In this document: one piece after another, positions 1 through 12,369 of the stretch
How the letters are laid out: each line of letters begins with the position of its first letter
Numbering within the stretch: the stretch's first letter is position 1
From: Dasypus novemcinctus
Lineage: Eukaryota > Chordata > Mammalia > Cingulata > Dasypodidae
Assembly: GCF_030445035.2 (NCBI RefSeq)
Contig: NC_080677.1
Coordinates: 24,191,513-24,255,512 of the forward strand
DNA: 64,000 nucleotides
Direction: 5' to 3'
Notes under the pieces: model-generated
What the model saw: the letters and a program-made list of their open reading frames with translations, nothing else
Database searches by the model: none
Told to the model about the DNA's origin: nothing
Made by a program: the position numbers and the translations under genes

Positions 1-1251
1 ACTTCTCACCACGAAGGCAAAGCAAAAAGATAAATTGATAAGAAGAAGATTGAAAAACATAAATACATGCTTTGCTTCTCAATTGGAAGTGAATCCAAAT
101 ACCAAGAAGGGAGCTGATGTGCTATGTACAAATTCTCCCTAAGGATAGAGCCTAGTTGGAGTGAGAATGGAGAAGGTGGTTGTCTCTGTTTACTTTTAGG
201 AGGGCGTTTGAAAAGAAGTTACTCAGGTTCCTGTTTTTGTAGCATAATTTTACCTTGAGAGAATCAGAAAGCAAAAATGAGACAAATAGAGACAAAAGGC
301 TTGAGGCTTAACTCCTCAATAAGAGGTTGTATTGTACTTCTCCTAACTCCCACTCCCGCCACCTGAAATGTGGTGATTAGAGGAAGAGAGAGGTGAGAGG
401 GGAGTGGAGAGGAGAAAGGGAAGAACGTGCTGGTTGAGACAGATGAGGCAGTTGAGGTCTATGATCCCCAAGGGAATCATTACCACTTCCATATGCCTGT
501 AATAGTCTGAAAAATAGATGTTATGTTTTGAAGGCAAAGGAGCCAATTAGAATGTATGAGTAAAGATGTAAAGAGATTGCAAAACTAAAGAAATGACATA
601 GGGGTAGATGGGAAGAGAACTTTTAGTGATAACTTTTAAAAATTATGTCACGGCAGTAGAAAAAGTAACAGAAGCAACTCTACCAATTAGGACAAATGAG
701 TAGGAACTTTTTTTTCCATTGGCCTAGATGATTTTAATACCTATATGCAAATCTGTGCTTTGGTGTTTTCATCAATAAAATGGAAATGACCACAAATCTT
801 TCCTTTTCAATCAAGACTCGAAAGGCTGGTCACCTCCCTCTCCTCCACCTGTGTTGGCAACCACCTCTTGTGGATTCCTCCCCTAATGCTCCATGATTTG
901 TCCTTTCCTCCTGCTACAGCTTCTTACCTTGGGCCCCTCTCTGTACTTCTTCCTCCCTTCACCCCTTCCTTCATCCCATCACAGATTAATCTTTTGAATG
1001 TAGGTTTTCATTGATGCAGGCCCCTCTTGTACTGGTCACAGGCAAACTTCTCAACCGGACCCTGAGAACCTTCCTCATTGTGGTCCCAGTCCACTTTTTT
1101 GGTCTCGTCTGCCATCACTCACCTATAGACATCAAATCAGATTACCATTTGCTCGATTTCCTGAACACATCCATATTTTGGCTTATATTATTGTCTCCCC
1201 GCTTTTGCCAAACTCTCCACCATCAAAATCCTACCAACATTTCAAGGTCCA
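1..1251. other. Intergenic, no gene seen
   Basis: AT-rich unique-looking sequence. Apart from the 36-bp inverted-repeat arm at 293-328 and a pyrimidine-rich stretch near 830-975, I see no feature I can name. Confidence 0.6.
293..328 (+). repeat. Left arm of a perfect 36-bp inverted repeat
   Basis: These 36 bases begin caaaaggcttgaggcttaac and are the exact reverse complement of 2622-2657. Similarity ends quickly outside the arm, apart from a further tatt match after one mismatch. The arm itself contains a small hairpin (ttgagg...cctcaa). It may be a transposon terminus or a short templated reverse-complement insertion. Confidence 0.85.
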
Positions 1252-1670
1252 CCTCAACTCTTCCTTTTTTTTTTTAAATTTATCTCCCCTTCCCCCCCCC
1301 CCCTTGTCTGTTCTCTGTGTCTATTTGCTGCGTCTTCTTTGTCTGCTTCTGTTGTTGTCAGTGGCACAGGAATCTGTGTTTCTTTCTGTTGCGTCATCTT
1401 GTGTCAGCCCTCCGTGTGTGCGGCACCATTCTTGGGCAGGCTGCACTTTCTTTCGCGCTGGGCGGCTCTCCTTACGGGCGCACTCCTTGTGTGTGGGGCT
1501 CCCCTACGCAGGGGGCACCCTGCGTGGCAGGCACTCCTTGCGCGCATCAGGACTGCACATGGGCCAGCTCCACACGGGTCAAGGAGGCCGGGGTCTGAAC
1601 CGCGGACCTCCCATGTGGTAGACGGACGCCCTAACCACTGGGCCAAGTCTGCCTCCCTCAACTCTTCCTT
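1252..1670 (-). mobile_element. DAS-type tRNA-derived SINE (minus) with 15-bp TSD
   Basis: The reverse complement starts with a tRNA-like head (aggcagacttggcccagtgg, B-box-like ggttcagacccc) and ends in A-rich tail, seen here as poly-T at 1265-1275. A perfect 15-bp target-site duplication, cctcaactcttcctt, flanks it at 1252-1266 and 1656-1670. The intact duplication marks a fairly recent insertion. The family is the abundant armadillo SINE also present at 4324, 51590, 57153 and 63025. Confidence 0.92.
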
Positions 1671-3105
1671 CTTGACAACCTAATATGAACTCTCCTCTGA
1701 GCTACTATGACACTTGTTTCACAACACATTTGGCCTTTTACTACTGTGCTTTAGGTGAACTTCACATCCATTCTGTTACCACTGGAACTGAATCCTCAGA
1801 GACCCAAGGCTATAGTATGTTCTTAATATCACCTATGCTTTTGCCCACTGGGAACCCATTTCTAGACAAAGGAAAATGACAGATGCTATTGACCAGAACA
1901 ACCCAGAAGCCAACCCTGGAGAATACTTATTTAACAACATGTGTTTTATAAAGAAGAAAAATACATTGCAGAAATGCATGTGATAGAAAATCTTTTCTTC
2001 AAATGCAAAGTTCGATAATTTTACAATAACTAAAAATGGCCCTTACACAAAGAATGACAGCTTAGATCTGCATGGGCATGACAACATGAGGCATGAGGAG
2101 AAAAAGGAGATCAACAACGCCATACCTAGGAAGAGACCCTTCTTTCCTTTAATGGGAAGGGAAATGAGAGTATAATGCCTGTAGTATGATTTTGTTCAAC
2201 TGCATGCTGTAATGAACCGAAAGCATTTGTTTTTTTCTATTATGTATGTCCAATCATTCTCAGCTGTAACTATTATCTTTGTAAAGTTCTGAGTTACAAA
2301 GCCTCTTTGGTTTTAGAGATAAATGGCTCTACTTAACTAACATGGCCATGATTCTTATGTCCAGAATGGACTGACCAGGCAAGGAGTCTTCCTCTTGAAA
2401 TGTATTGGAAAAGTCATCTTTATTTCATCTCTATCTGTTTCATATGGCAGTACCTTTCCATCCCAGAGAGCAAATGTGAACTGACCTAGACCACAAGGCA
2501 AAAAGTACCTTACCATTGGTTACAACTGCAAAACCATTTACTATAGTTTTAATGTTATGACTATCTCTTCTGATATAAAGAGGTTATCAGTTCTGTAGAA
2601 AGAAAAATAGAGGTTTAATAGAACCTCTTATTGAGGAGTTAAGCCTCAAGCCTTTTGCTCTTTTTCTAGGTTGTCTAAACCATTTCACTGTTTTAGTAGA
2701 TGATATGCATAATCATGAACATCCAATCATATACAGAATAATACAAGATATTATAATTTACCTTTGAGTGAAGCTGAATTTGGCGGTTGCAGAATTTTTA
2801 TTGCACAGTTTTACTCTATTGCATGAATAAATTAGGGGGTCAGGAAGTAGAAGGACAAGTCAGGTGGAGAAAAAAATTCAGGAGAAGCAATTCAGGGGGG
2901 GCCAGTGATCTTTGTATGAATACCAAGTTCAGGTGGAAGCATAGAAAAAGCCTAAAAGTGTTGGGCCAATGACCAGCTCTCTTAGACATGGCCATGGCAG
3001 TATGTGATCAAAGAAAGGTGAGTCTGAAGATCATTGGAAACCAAGTCAACAGTCATGGAGGAAATGGACAGACCGATACTACTGAAGAAAAATAATACTA
3101 GAAAG
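1671..3105. other. Intergenic, no gene seen
   Basis: AT-rich unique-looking sequence. It holds the right inverted-repeat arm at 2622-2657; nothing else is recognisable. Confidence 0.55.
2622..2657 (-). repeat. Right arm of a perfect 36-bp inverted repeat
   Basis: Exact reverse complement of 293-328, about 2.3 kb away. The interval between the arms contains a young SINE and no recognisable transposase. Confidence 0.85.
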
Positions 3106-3109
3106 TCAA

Positions 3110-3240
3110 CATTTAGAGGCCTATTGTGTGGTAGGCACTTTATATGCTTTATTAATTTAATCTTTAGATTAATGTAGTAAAGTGTTTCACAGATGATACG
3201 ATTGGGTGTTAGTGGTGTCAAGTGCCTTTCCCAGCCAGAA
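3110..3240 (-). repeat. MIR SINE fragment
   Basis: The stretch follows the reverse-complement MIR pattern: a ggtaggcactttatatgctt start, a poorly kept middle and a caagtgcctttcccag end matching the conserved core. It is old and diverged. Confidence 0.55.
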
Positions 3241-3266
3241 AGAGTCAAAGCTGGGGGTGGGGGAGG

Positions 3267-3270
<4 letters not shown>

Positions 3271-3321
<51 letters not shown>
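3271..3321 (+). repeat. (GA)n microsatellite
   Basis: An almost pure GA dinucleotide tract about 50 bases long. It is likely length-polymorphic. Confidence 0.97.
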
Positions 3322-3322
<1 letters not shown>

Positions 3323-4310
3323 AGTCTCCACTGGTGTGTGGAGTAGAGAGGAGCAGGGAAGCAGGCAGACAGGTCATTATGCCAACCCAGGAGCTCCAGC
3401 CCAGAGCAGCTATTCCCACATCAAGGCGCTATTATAATTAGTGGTTTGATGCAGAGATGCCCATTGAGCCCTGCAGCTGACTACCCTGGGCTGGAATCAC
3501 TGGGAAACTTAAAATGACCCTGCTTCCTCTTGAAGTTAGTTCCTGCTGTCCAGTTGATGGAGATTCTCTGCCACATCTGCTCATGCACAGGACATGGGAG
3601 CTGAAGTCTGTGGCATAAGACTTTGCAGCATTTCCTATTGTTCACTGAAATTTAAAATTCTTTGGAGGAAATCACAGTCCCATCAGAGGCAATTTTGGGA
3701 CAGTGTGTGACGTGTGTGAAACTTGGTGAGGATTCTGCGGGCCGTCCTGGCGACTTGATAAATGTAGCAACCTCCAGACAGAGCGGCTGCTCAGTTTAGA
3801 ACATGAGGGTGACCGTCTGCTGTGACATCTTGCTGAAGCCACTCAGATGCATTTTGCAAATTTTCCCAAGTATGTAAATGCCTTGGCAAATAACATGAAA
3901 TTGCCTTGACTGTACTTACTCATGCATTTGCTGAATGTAAATGCATTATTATTATTATTATTTGGGTGAAACCAAAGAGGATTTTTAAGGCCTTTGCTCC
4001 ACAATAGGATGGAAATGGAAACAGCGCTGGTGGGAGCATGGGGAGGCCAGGGACGAGCACGGCCTCGTGCTTGGTTGTCAGTGCTGCCGGGGACAGGCGA
4101 TGGAAGCCTGTTCTTAAATGATGTCTTAATGCTAAAGTAAAAACTGGTGCTTCCTAACCGTACATTGGGCTGTCTGCTGTGAAACTGAGGGAAACTGATG
4201 TCAGAACTGCCAGGACAACTCTGTTTTGACTCAGATTCTCCATTCAAATTTCTTCATGGTGACAAATAACTTTAGGTTGACTAGAAAGACATCTGAGGTG
4301 ACTGAGTACA
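3322..4310. other. Intergenic, no gene seen
   Basis: Unique-looking sequence with a short (ATT)n tract near 3943-3961. No coding or repeat feature that I can support. Confidence 0.5.
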
Positions 4311-4711
4311 AGAGAGCTCTCAGGGAAACGGACTTTGGCCCAGTGGTTAGGGCGTCCGTCTACCATGTGGGAGGTCCGCGGTTCAAACCCCGGGCCTCCT
4401 TGACCCGTGTGGAGCTGGCCACGCGCAGTGCTGATGCGCGCAAGGAGTGCCGTGCCACGCAAGGGTGTCCCCCGCGTAGGGGAGCCCCACGCACAAGGAG
4501 TGCGCCTGTGAGGAGAGCTGCCCAGCTGAAAAGAAAGAGCAGCCTGCCCAGGAGTGGCGCCGCCCACACTTCCCGTGCCGCTGACGACAACAGAAGCGGA
4601 CAAAGAAACAAGACGCAGCAAATAGACACCAAGAACAGACAACCAGGGGAGGGGGGGGGGGAATTAAATAAATAAATAAATCTTTAAAAAAAAAAAAAAG
4701 AGAGCTTTCAG
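4311..4711 (+). mobile_element. DAS-type SINE (plus) with 13-bp TSD
   Basis: The element starts gggaaacggactttggccca with pol III A- and B-box-like head (ggttcaaaccccgggcctcc) and ends with an aaataaataaataaatcttt tail followed by poly-A at 4686-4699. The target-site duplication agagagctctcag / agagagctttcag (4311-4323 and 4699-4711) has one mismatch. It also carries an internal run of G near 4650. Confidence 0.92.
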
Positions 4712-5400
4712 AGTGGGTCACGTGCTACCAGGCATGTTTAACAAGGCAAGAAAAACACTGTCCCTCGTACCAAGGACCTGAAGGTCATTTTAGGACAAGG
4801 TCAGACAATCTTTAGGAAATGTTTATCTCATCCCTGCTATGTGCCACAAACTGTGTTTTGAGCTCAAAAGGTGGAGATGAATTCCGTGTCCTTCAGGAAC
4901 CTGCTCCGGGGGAAGGAACAGACATTTCAACCAAGGATTGCACGGAGTGTTACAGGTAATGAGGGTCCTAGGAGTAGGACGTTGCCTGCGTGGATATAAA
5001 AAGGGGGCACTGGACCCTTACGATTCGTGGGAGGGTGGAGCCACCAGTATGCAGACAGACAGTCCCCTGTGGACAGACAGTGCTTCCCTAACACAGCAGT
5101 GACCACCTCTCCTAGTGAAAAACATTCAGCTCTCCACAATGTCTCCGAAATTCCCACACATCGAACACTCTTAGAAGCCGGTCCTAAGACAGAAGGATCA
5201 GGAGATGAGGACTGTATATAGAATTCAAGAATTCTTAGTGCTGGCCTAGAAGTGAGCGCGTTCAAGCCTCTGCCTCTCACTGATTATATCCCAAAGCAAA
5301 TGCAAAAGGCCACCCCCTGAGAACTCTGAGAGCAAACAGTAGAAGGCAGGTTGGAGAGCAGAGTCAAAATCCAAAGACAGACCAGAATGGGGGTGAGTAT
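4712..5400. other. Intergenic; possible L2 fragment near 4800-4930
   Basis: Bases 4800-4930 resemble the reverse complement of an L2 3' end (ctatgtgccacaaactgtgt, then a ccttcaggaacc segment). The remainder is unassigned, with a short accac/agacag repeat near 5040-5090. Confidence 0.4.
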
Positions 5401-6900
5401 CCTGGGTGATTTGTCCTCGTGTAGCTCATCGCTTTGGCCCTAAGGTGGCCCCCGTGATGGGACCACGCAGCAGGCGTGGGCATGAACGCTCTGAGAGAAG
5501 CCCCTTGTCCTGGCCAGGGCAAGAAAGGGGGGCTCTGTGAGCTGGACAGCGTGGGGGAAATCCCGACTTCTTCTTCTCTTCGTTCTCCCCAGTCTGGCGC
5601 TGCCGGGCAGAGATGGTGGCGTCAGAGCCTAAGACACGGAAAAGGACCCTTGTGGTCAAAAGCTCTGAGGAAAGGGGTCCCCTGGGGAGCTTATCAAGTG
5701 GGGAGACATGCTGGAGGAGGGGCAGTGAGCAGGAAGGTGCCAGCATGGTGCCTGGACAGAGCCGTTCGGAGGCAGTGTCCAAGGAGGGTGATGGCCGGGA
5801 CTGGGTGGGCCGAGCCCCCTCAGCCTGGCCCTCGAGGGGTTCGCAGACCTCAGCGAGCAGGAGCGTGTGAGAGCAGACGTTCTCTCCTTGCTGCTCAGCA
5901 CCCCGCTAACGGAAGGGACCACAGCCCCGGGAAGCACGGGCTTTGGTCCAGCCACCCTGAAGCGTGAGGCCTGGTTCCCGCCAGGGCGCCATACGCCCCC
6001 GTCGCCCTCTCTAAAAGGGACAGTGGCCGGCACAGCGCGCGGGCATCTACCGGGCGCTCGTCCCGTGCTGGTTCCCCTCCCGAGGGCACTGGTCTGCATG
6101 GTCACTTAGGGGCTTGAGGAGCGGATCCCGGCCGTGGCCGTGAGCGCGCCGGCAGGGGCTGGGCAGCAGCTGTGGTGGCCTCGGCGGCGGGCGCTCGGGG
6201 AGGACGGGAGGCAGGAGGATTGCCCCATCGAGCCGCGTGGCGTGGGGCCGAGTCCAAGTGGCCGCAGAGGGCGTGCGGGGCCTGCGGCAGCCTGGCTGCA
6301 GGAGGACCCGGGCTGGGCCACTCTGGGCCGAAGAGCTGAAGAGGCGCTAAGAGACCCCAGGCGCGAACACCCCCTAAGATGAGCTCCCACCGACCCCAGA
6401 GCCCTCCCTGCGGAAGGAAGGCATTCTGAGTTCAAAGTGACCTCCTTGCCTCCCGCCTGGCTCCAGCGCAGCCGGTGGGACGCATGCCCTTGTCTGTTTC
6501 CTAAGGAGAGGAAAGACTATTTAAAAAAAAACAAACATCCTTGTCAGTAAATTCTAACACCCCAGGCGACAGAGGGCCCTGCTGGGCACCCCTCTAACAG
6601 AAGGTGACACAGAGCTGTCCTCTCCACGCCACACTCCAGCTTTGTGTTCAGGCCATCGGGCCAGGCGGCTGGCGGAGCGACAGTAACCACCGCCAGGGAG
6701 GATCGTGCCTGGCAGAGCTGCGGGCGCGACGGGCGCGACTCCTGGTGCCGTGGGGCCGTGACAGCCCCTGCCGAGGGCTCTGAGGACAGGCCGAGCTCGC
6801 GCAAGCCTGCAGGGCGCAGGGAGCAGACCGAGCTTGCACACCTCTGCGACCCTCCCTCGAGGCCCAGAAATACCTGCATGGAACTTACAGAGAGGAGGGT
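5400..6900. other. Orphan GC-rich, CpG-rich patch
   Basis: GC content and CpG frequency rise clearly above the flanks, most of all at 5930-6370 and 6640-6860. Open frames exist on both strands (for example 5476-5967 and 5656-6105), but none shows a recognisable domain, and overlapping frames are expected from high GC. It lies about 19 kb upstream of DPY19L1 and may mark an unannotated promoter or lncRNA start. No splice structure could be established. Confidence 0.45.
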
Positions 6901-7014
6901 GGGTGGGGCCGAGAAGCAGGTGACATTTAAATTGGTCCTGTTGACCTTATTTGTATCCGCAGGGTGGAGAAGCCTTGGAAAAATGAGGTGAGAACAGTAA
7001 CGATCAATAATTAG

Positions 7015-7110
7015 CACTTACTGAGCAACTGCTTAGTATTTTGGTATATTATTTTCTTTCTTCCTTATCACAACCCTAAATTGAGGACATTTGAGATAAG
7101 AAGAGCCTGA
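7015..7110 (-). repeat. MIR fragment
   Basis: The segment starts cacttactgagcaactgctt, passes through a cttatcacaaccctaaattgagg core and ends aagaagagcctgaatccaag, the order seen in a reverse-complement MIR. Confidence 0.5.
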
Positions 7111-7689
7111 ATCCAAGAATGGTGGCGGCAGTGTCAGGGAGACACAGGTGGGGGGGGGGTGCACGGGAACTGGACCTCAGCCTTCACACACATTGGGTCC
7201 AGCCGCCAGGCAGCCCGCGGTTGAAAAGCACCAGGGCAGGGCGCTCCCTGTTCCAGCCTGACGAGCCCTCCAGGGCCCAGGAGGAAGGCAGGGCAATTCA
7301 GGGACTCTCCCTACCGACCTGCGCTCTGCTTTTAAGGGCAAAGCGGAAATTGGTCCCCGAACGTCAGTGAAAATGGGAGTTCGGGGAAGAACATCACCGT
7401 AGGTTATGCAGGAGAGGGCACGAGGGGGGCACAGAGCCAAAGCCTGAGGAATTACGGGGATAGGAAATGTTGAATGATCTAACAGGGAGAGCCAGGGTTC
7501 CCTGACTTCAGCTCAGACTCAATCTGGACATTTCTCTTCCTCTAAAAAGGCAGGCCGCAAGGGAACCAGCCTGTCTCACATGGGTGAGAGCTGTGTGTTA
7601 CACCAGCGCCTCCTTCGGCCCTACAGGCAGCAGTGTAAACTCTCCTGCACAGTTACCGCATTTATTAGCAGTCAGCAAGTCCCTATGTG

Positions 7690-7960
7690 AGGGTTTCCCA
7701 AACTGTGTTCTATGGGTACTGCTAACCAGTGATCTTTAAAAAGGGGCAGGGGGGCGGGAGGCTACCTGTGCGAAATGCCAGGTCAAAGTTAAAGAAGCTT
7801 TCTGTTTATTGAGTTTCACATTGTTTTACCACTAGGACTTCCCAGAGCCTTCTATATGCTAAAATGAATTGTCCATTACCAGGAGCGGGGCTGCAGCCTT
7901 TCCTAAATTTATTTGAGTAATGAGCATCTTTCTTTGGAAAATACTTATTAGAATTTTAGT
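7690..7960 (+). repeat. hAT-type MER element remnant
   Basis: The start gggtttcccaaactgtgttc matches the typical first terminus of nonautonomous hAT MER elements. The right end is not clear. Confidence 0.35.
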
Positions 7961-8125
7961 GAATTGGCTTTCTGTAAAACATGATTTAGAAATATCTATT
8001 CTATGCATCTATGGCTGTTCAATGATTGCATATTGCCTCATTTGTTACAACTGTATTTTTTTTTTTTATAATCATAAAGCAAAATAGTAACCTCGGTTTA
8101 CCATTTGGAGCAGCTTCTACTCCCA

Positions 8126-8145
8126 ACACACACACACACACATAC
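8126..8145 (+). repeat. Short (CA)n repeat
   Basis: A short run of CA dinucleotides, followed by a T/C-rich stretch to about 8225. Confidence 0.9.
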
Positions 8146-8229
8146 TTCTTTCTCCTTCTAGTCCTCTATCATCCTCTCTTTTTCCTCCTCCTCCTCCTTC
8201 TTTCTGTCCTCCTTCTTTACTGTACAGAT

Positions 8230-10500
8230 TGCCTTGTTTAAAGAAAACCTAGAGAGCTGAGAGAGAAATTTGAATAAATTTGACAGTGATACTTTTATTT
8301 GGTTTTTGATGCCATGACAGGCAAAGCTAAGCTAGCCCACATTTTAAAAACAAGGACATTTAATCAAATCAATACTTGGCAAATATTTGTTGACTTAATT
8401 CATGAAACATGTGGATGTTAAATGAAAACACATGGCATATACCTCAGACATGGGAAGGATTACTTCTTTGGCATAGAGTACAATTCCACTACATGGGGCC
8501 GTCCTCTAGGGGGCACCCTTCGTGTGGTGTTCTGTTTAAATGGCACCCCTGCCCCCTTAAAAAAGATAAAGAAAAATTTAAAATAAATAAATAGCACCCC
8601 CAGCAGCACAGCCCCAGGATGCTGGGCAAGGAGAGCAGCCCAGCAGCCCTGAATTCATTACAACGTAAAAAAAAAATAAAAGAATTTTATATATTTCATG
8701 GCTTTTTTGCCTGTCTCTTTGGAGAAAGTAGATGAAAATTTAGAATTTTCACAGGGAATGTTTATCTCATGGCAGAAGCTAGACTGAAAGATCAGCTGAT
8801 ACCCAGAACACACTTTTTTTTTCCCTGTAGGTCCAACCACATGGGACCCCAGGAACTAGGTGTCATCCATCAGGGCCAGGCTGTAGGGCACCCACATACC
8901 TTTGCAATACTGCCTGCATTCAACTTCAAACCCAGCCAGCCTACTCACCAGAAAAGGACTGGGGGGAAGCCAAGGCTGGCAGCAGGTGCCAGGAGCCACC
9001 TGCACACAGCACGGTGCAGAGGAATCGTCTGCGTGCCCCAGATCCAGTTCCTTCTGGAAACCAGCCACGGTGAGGCTCACCCACCCTGCCCACCCCCAGC
9101 AAGGAGCAGCTGCCGTGAGGCTGACAGTGGAGGAAGCGGGCTTGGGCAGCGCCTGATTCTCCTTTGGTCCCCCGGGCCTTACACAGCTGCCTAGTTAATA
9201 CATTGAATGAACAAGTTCGCACCCCATCTCTCCCGGGAAATTCCTGAGTGATCTTGGAAAGTTACTTCTCTTGGAGCCTGCTGCACAGCAAACCCTCCAC
9301 ACTTAGGGTTGCCTGGGCTCAGCTAGGTGGCTCTTGCTTAGGATCCTCCTGCAGTCACGTCAGACCATGGCGAGGGTATTTACCCCATAGGTTTCTGTCT
9401 CCATGTGACTCGAGTCTGGCTTGGGCAGACCTGAACAGCAGGGACAAATCATCTGCATCCGGGGCTCCTCGAGCACCTGTCTCCATCACTGTGTGTCCTC
9501 TCCTCGTGCACCCTCCAGCATGGCGGCTCCAGGGTAGCTGGATTTCTTACATGAGGCCTGGGCACCTCAGACATGTAGCGCAAGAGAGAAGTAGGTGAAG
9601 TCAATTGCCTTTTGTGGCCAACCTCCTTATATTTGTGACAGCAGTCACAAACGTCCTGCCAAGCTCCCAGGCAGTGGACGTAGATTCTACCTCTTGTCAA
9701 AGAAGTTAAGGTGTGTTTTTTAACCTCCACAGAGCCTCAGTTTCTCCATCATAATGCCTCCTGGACTAAATTTTCTTGGGGGAGATTGGGTTGGGAGGAT
9801 AAATGAAGCTAAGGAAGATGATCTCATGCGGTGAAAGTTAAGGTGTTATCCAAGCCTAAGAGGTGACCAAATAGAAAAGGCTTCCTCATGCTGCTGATTC
9901 TCAAATAGGAGCCTTTGACAATATTTCAGAGGCCAAAAAGCAAATGTTTTCTCATTGACATTTTCCCCTTTAATAAATTCCTCACTTGATGTTGTAAGAC
10001 TATAATTTCCCCCACAAAACAACAGAAAAAGCTAATTTGAATGATAGAGAAATATAGCCGGTAGGCATTTTTTCCCCCTAAATTGGCTCTTGATCAAAAT
10101 AAGGTGGGCCATTCTTGTTAGGTACTTTGTTATTGCCACTGCCAAGCTCAGTGTCTTGCATGTGAATGTTTGTAGTGGAAGGGATTTAGGAACAAATATG
10201 AGTTGCCATTCACCTATTTACTGTTAAATGTAATTGTTATTTTTACCGTATTCAATATAAATAAGACATAAAATTTTGTCCTGAACCAGCGTCAATTGTC
10301 ATACCTATAACAATGAATTACACGCATTTAGTAGTTAGAACTCTTGGCTGCAGGTTGTTTGTTGTTGTTGTTTTAAACTAACTGAGCAGGTTTAGAAAAA
10401 AAAAGAGAAATGCAGGGGTGCCTCAGGCACCAGAGTGCCCGCCTGTGGCTGGCCCTTAGGAAGGATCTGGAACCAGTCCTGGAGGGAAGCAGGACTCTCC
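8230..10500. other. Intergenic, no gene seen
   Basis: Mixed composition. Bases 9890-10330 are AT-rich and look like single-copy sequence without recognisable repeats. Open frames near 8769-9600 overlap on both strands and show no family similarity that I know. Confidence 0.45.
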
Positions 10501-10504
10501 AGAT

Positions 10505-10650
10505 TCATTCTCTGTCTCCCTCCCTTCCTCCCTTCCTTCTTTCCCTCTGTCCTTCCCTTTTTCCTTCCTCTCTCTTCCCCTCCCTCTCCATCCCTTCTCT
10601 CCCTTCCTTTCTTCCTCCCTTTTTCTCTTTCTCCCTCCCTTCAGCTTCTC
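10505..10650 (+). repeat. Polypyrimidine (CCTTCC)n-like low-complexity tract
   Basis: About 145 bases are almost wholly C and T, with irregular ccctcc and ccttcc units. Open frames across it are low-complexity artefacts. Confidence 0.9.
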
Positions 10651-10659
10651 AATGTGTAC

Positions 10660-12365
10660 CTGCTACTTCCCAGCCATTCTAGAGACTGAATTTTTCTGCT
10701 TCTCAGCTGACTTGACAAAGCAGAAGGCGGCTGTAGCTTAATTTCCTGTGTTGAGACTTTGACCCAGCAAGCTTGCCCAGACTGATTCAGACCTCTTCAT
10801 TATAGGTCCAAATTACAGGGAGATAGTGATTGGCTCTGCATGAGTCCATACCTGCTCACCTGGGGCTAAGAGTCAAGGCACACACTACAACCTGGATGCA
10901 GGATCCTGGTGTGGGTGAGGAGAGGGGGGAGTAGAGAGGGGAGGAGAGCTGGAGGGTGAGGGGTTAGGGATTCCATCCCCCATGTCAAACACACTGCCCA
11001 GCCATGGTACGTCCTCCATGCATGCTGGATTCTGAATAATGAAAATGGCTAGGGCCACATTTCTTAAAAACAAAATCACCTAGAGCTCTGGTCAAGGGTG
11101 TAGGGAGAGTCTCGGGATACCATTTTCAATGGGGCTGCCTTTTTTAGATCAATCTTGGAAATTTGAGATATAACCAAAAGGCACCTGTTAATGTCTGAAA
11201 GCAAAATTCTCCAGTATAATTTCTTGTCTTTAATGAAAGGTCACAAAATACATTTTAGGTGGGATTCTCACTATTTGTAACAAATGGCAGAAAGAGTGCA
11301 TTACAATCAAGGGAAGTCTGAGGACAGGATTTGGATATATAAGCGTGTTTTAAATTGATAATTTAAATAATGCTCGTGTGGACTGAATACAAGCAAAGCA
11401 AGTTTTAGGGCCTGTGGAACAGAGACACACTAGAGCTTTTGGAGACTGTCTGTTTAAAAGGAGAAAGGAAAAGGATTTAGGGTGGATTGTTGGGAGAAGA
11501 TTAAGGGCAAGAAGAAATCATGCAGCGAAAACATAGCAATCAGAGCTAATGCTTCTCAACGGGAATCAAAAATGAAATATAGCTGTTTCATTTTAGTAAA
11601 AAACGAACAGAATTTCTGAAGGGATGTTGGGAATCATATACCTCATTCCAGAGGGTCAAGGAGCCAGAATTCAGTGGCCATCTGCGGACGTCCACAGAGG
11701 GCTGGCTCGTTCTTCCCCCACAGCCTGTCATTGTGACCTTTGCTGTTTCAAAGGAGACATTCTCAGCCAAGAATGGTTTAATCTTGTGCAGTAAATGCTG
11801 TGGATTCTGGGACTTCAGAGCTGTAGCCTTGCCAGGCAGTAGTTTGCCCCAAGCTCACCTGCATCAGTGTGATGGGTGTGTCTCCCACCATGTCCTTTTC
11901 TTGCCCACTTTTTTGAAAAAGCAGTAAGCTGGGAGGCCTGTCACATACGGTTGATGTCGAGTTTTCTGCTCCTTCCAGTTTCCTTTTTCAATTCCGTTAC
12001 ATAAATGTTCTTCCACTTAGAGCAATTTTTCTAGGCCAGTGGTTCCCAGCGATGGTGGTGTCACAACTCACTGGGGTGTTGCAATGGGCTGTCAGGGGTG
12101 TTACAAGTCATTTGTTACTAATAATGGACTTCCAAAGTCTGCAAGCGACTTACTTTTTCATATATGCAATAAAGAGAATTCACATTCATCCCCATGACAC
12201 GACACACTCAGCTGCACGGAGCCTTCTCCCTGGGGAAAGCCTACCATCCTAGGATGGCTTCTTGTGGCCTTTATTTTCAAGAAGGCAATTTTAGCTCTTA
12301 AGGGAAACCACAACTCACAGTGTCTTCTATGAATTCTCCACTTCACAAGGCAGCATGATGTCAAC
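10660..12365. other. Intergenic, no gene seen
   Basis: Unique-looking sequence with a G/A-rich patch at 10915-10970. Bases 11020-11090 and 12035-12140 begin like hAT MER termini (ccagtggttcccagcgatgg at the latter) but cannot be classified further. Confidence 0.4.
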
Positions 12366-12369
12366 AATT

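Noticed and set aside
1178-1683. Several overlapping frames of 85-147 codons
   Set aside because: They lie inside a SINE; the same frames recur in the SINE copies at 4244, 51576, 57190 and 63059.
3193-3441. Frames through the GA tract (Arg-Glu repeats)
   Set aside because: Pure artefact of the (GA)n microsatellite.
4321-4400. tRNA-like sequence with A and B boxes
   Set aside because: It is the head of a SINE with an A-tail and target-site duplication, not a functional tRNA gene. The other SINE heads were rejected for the same reason.
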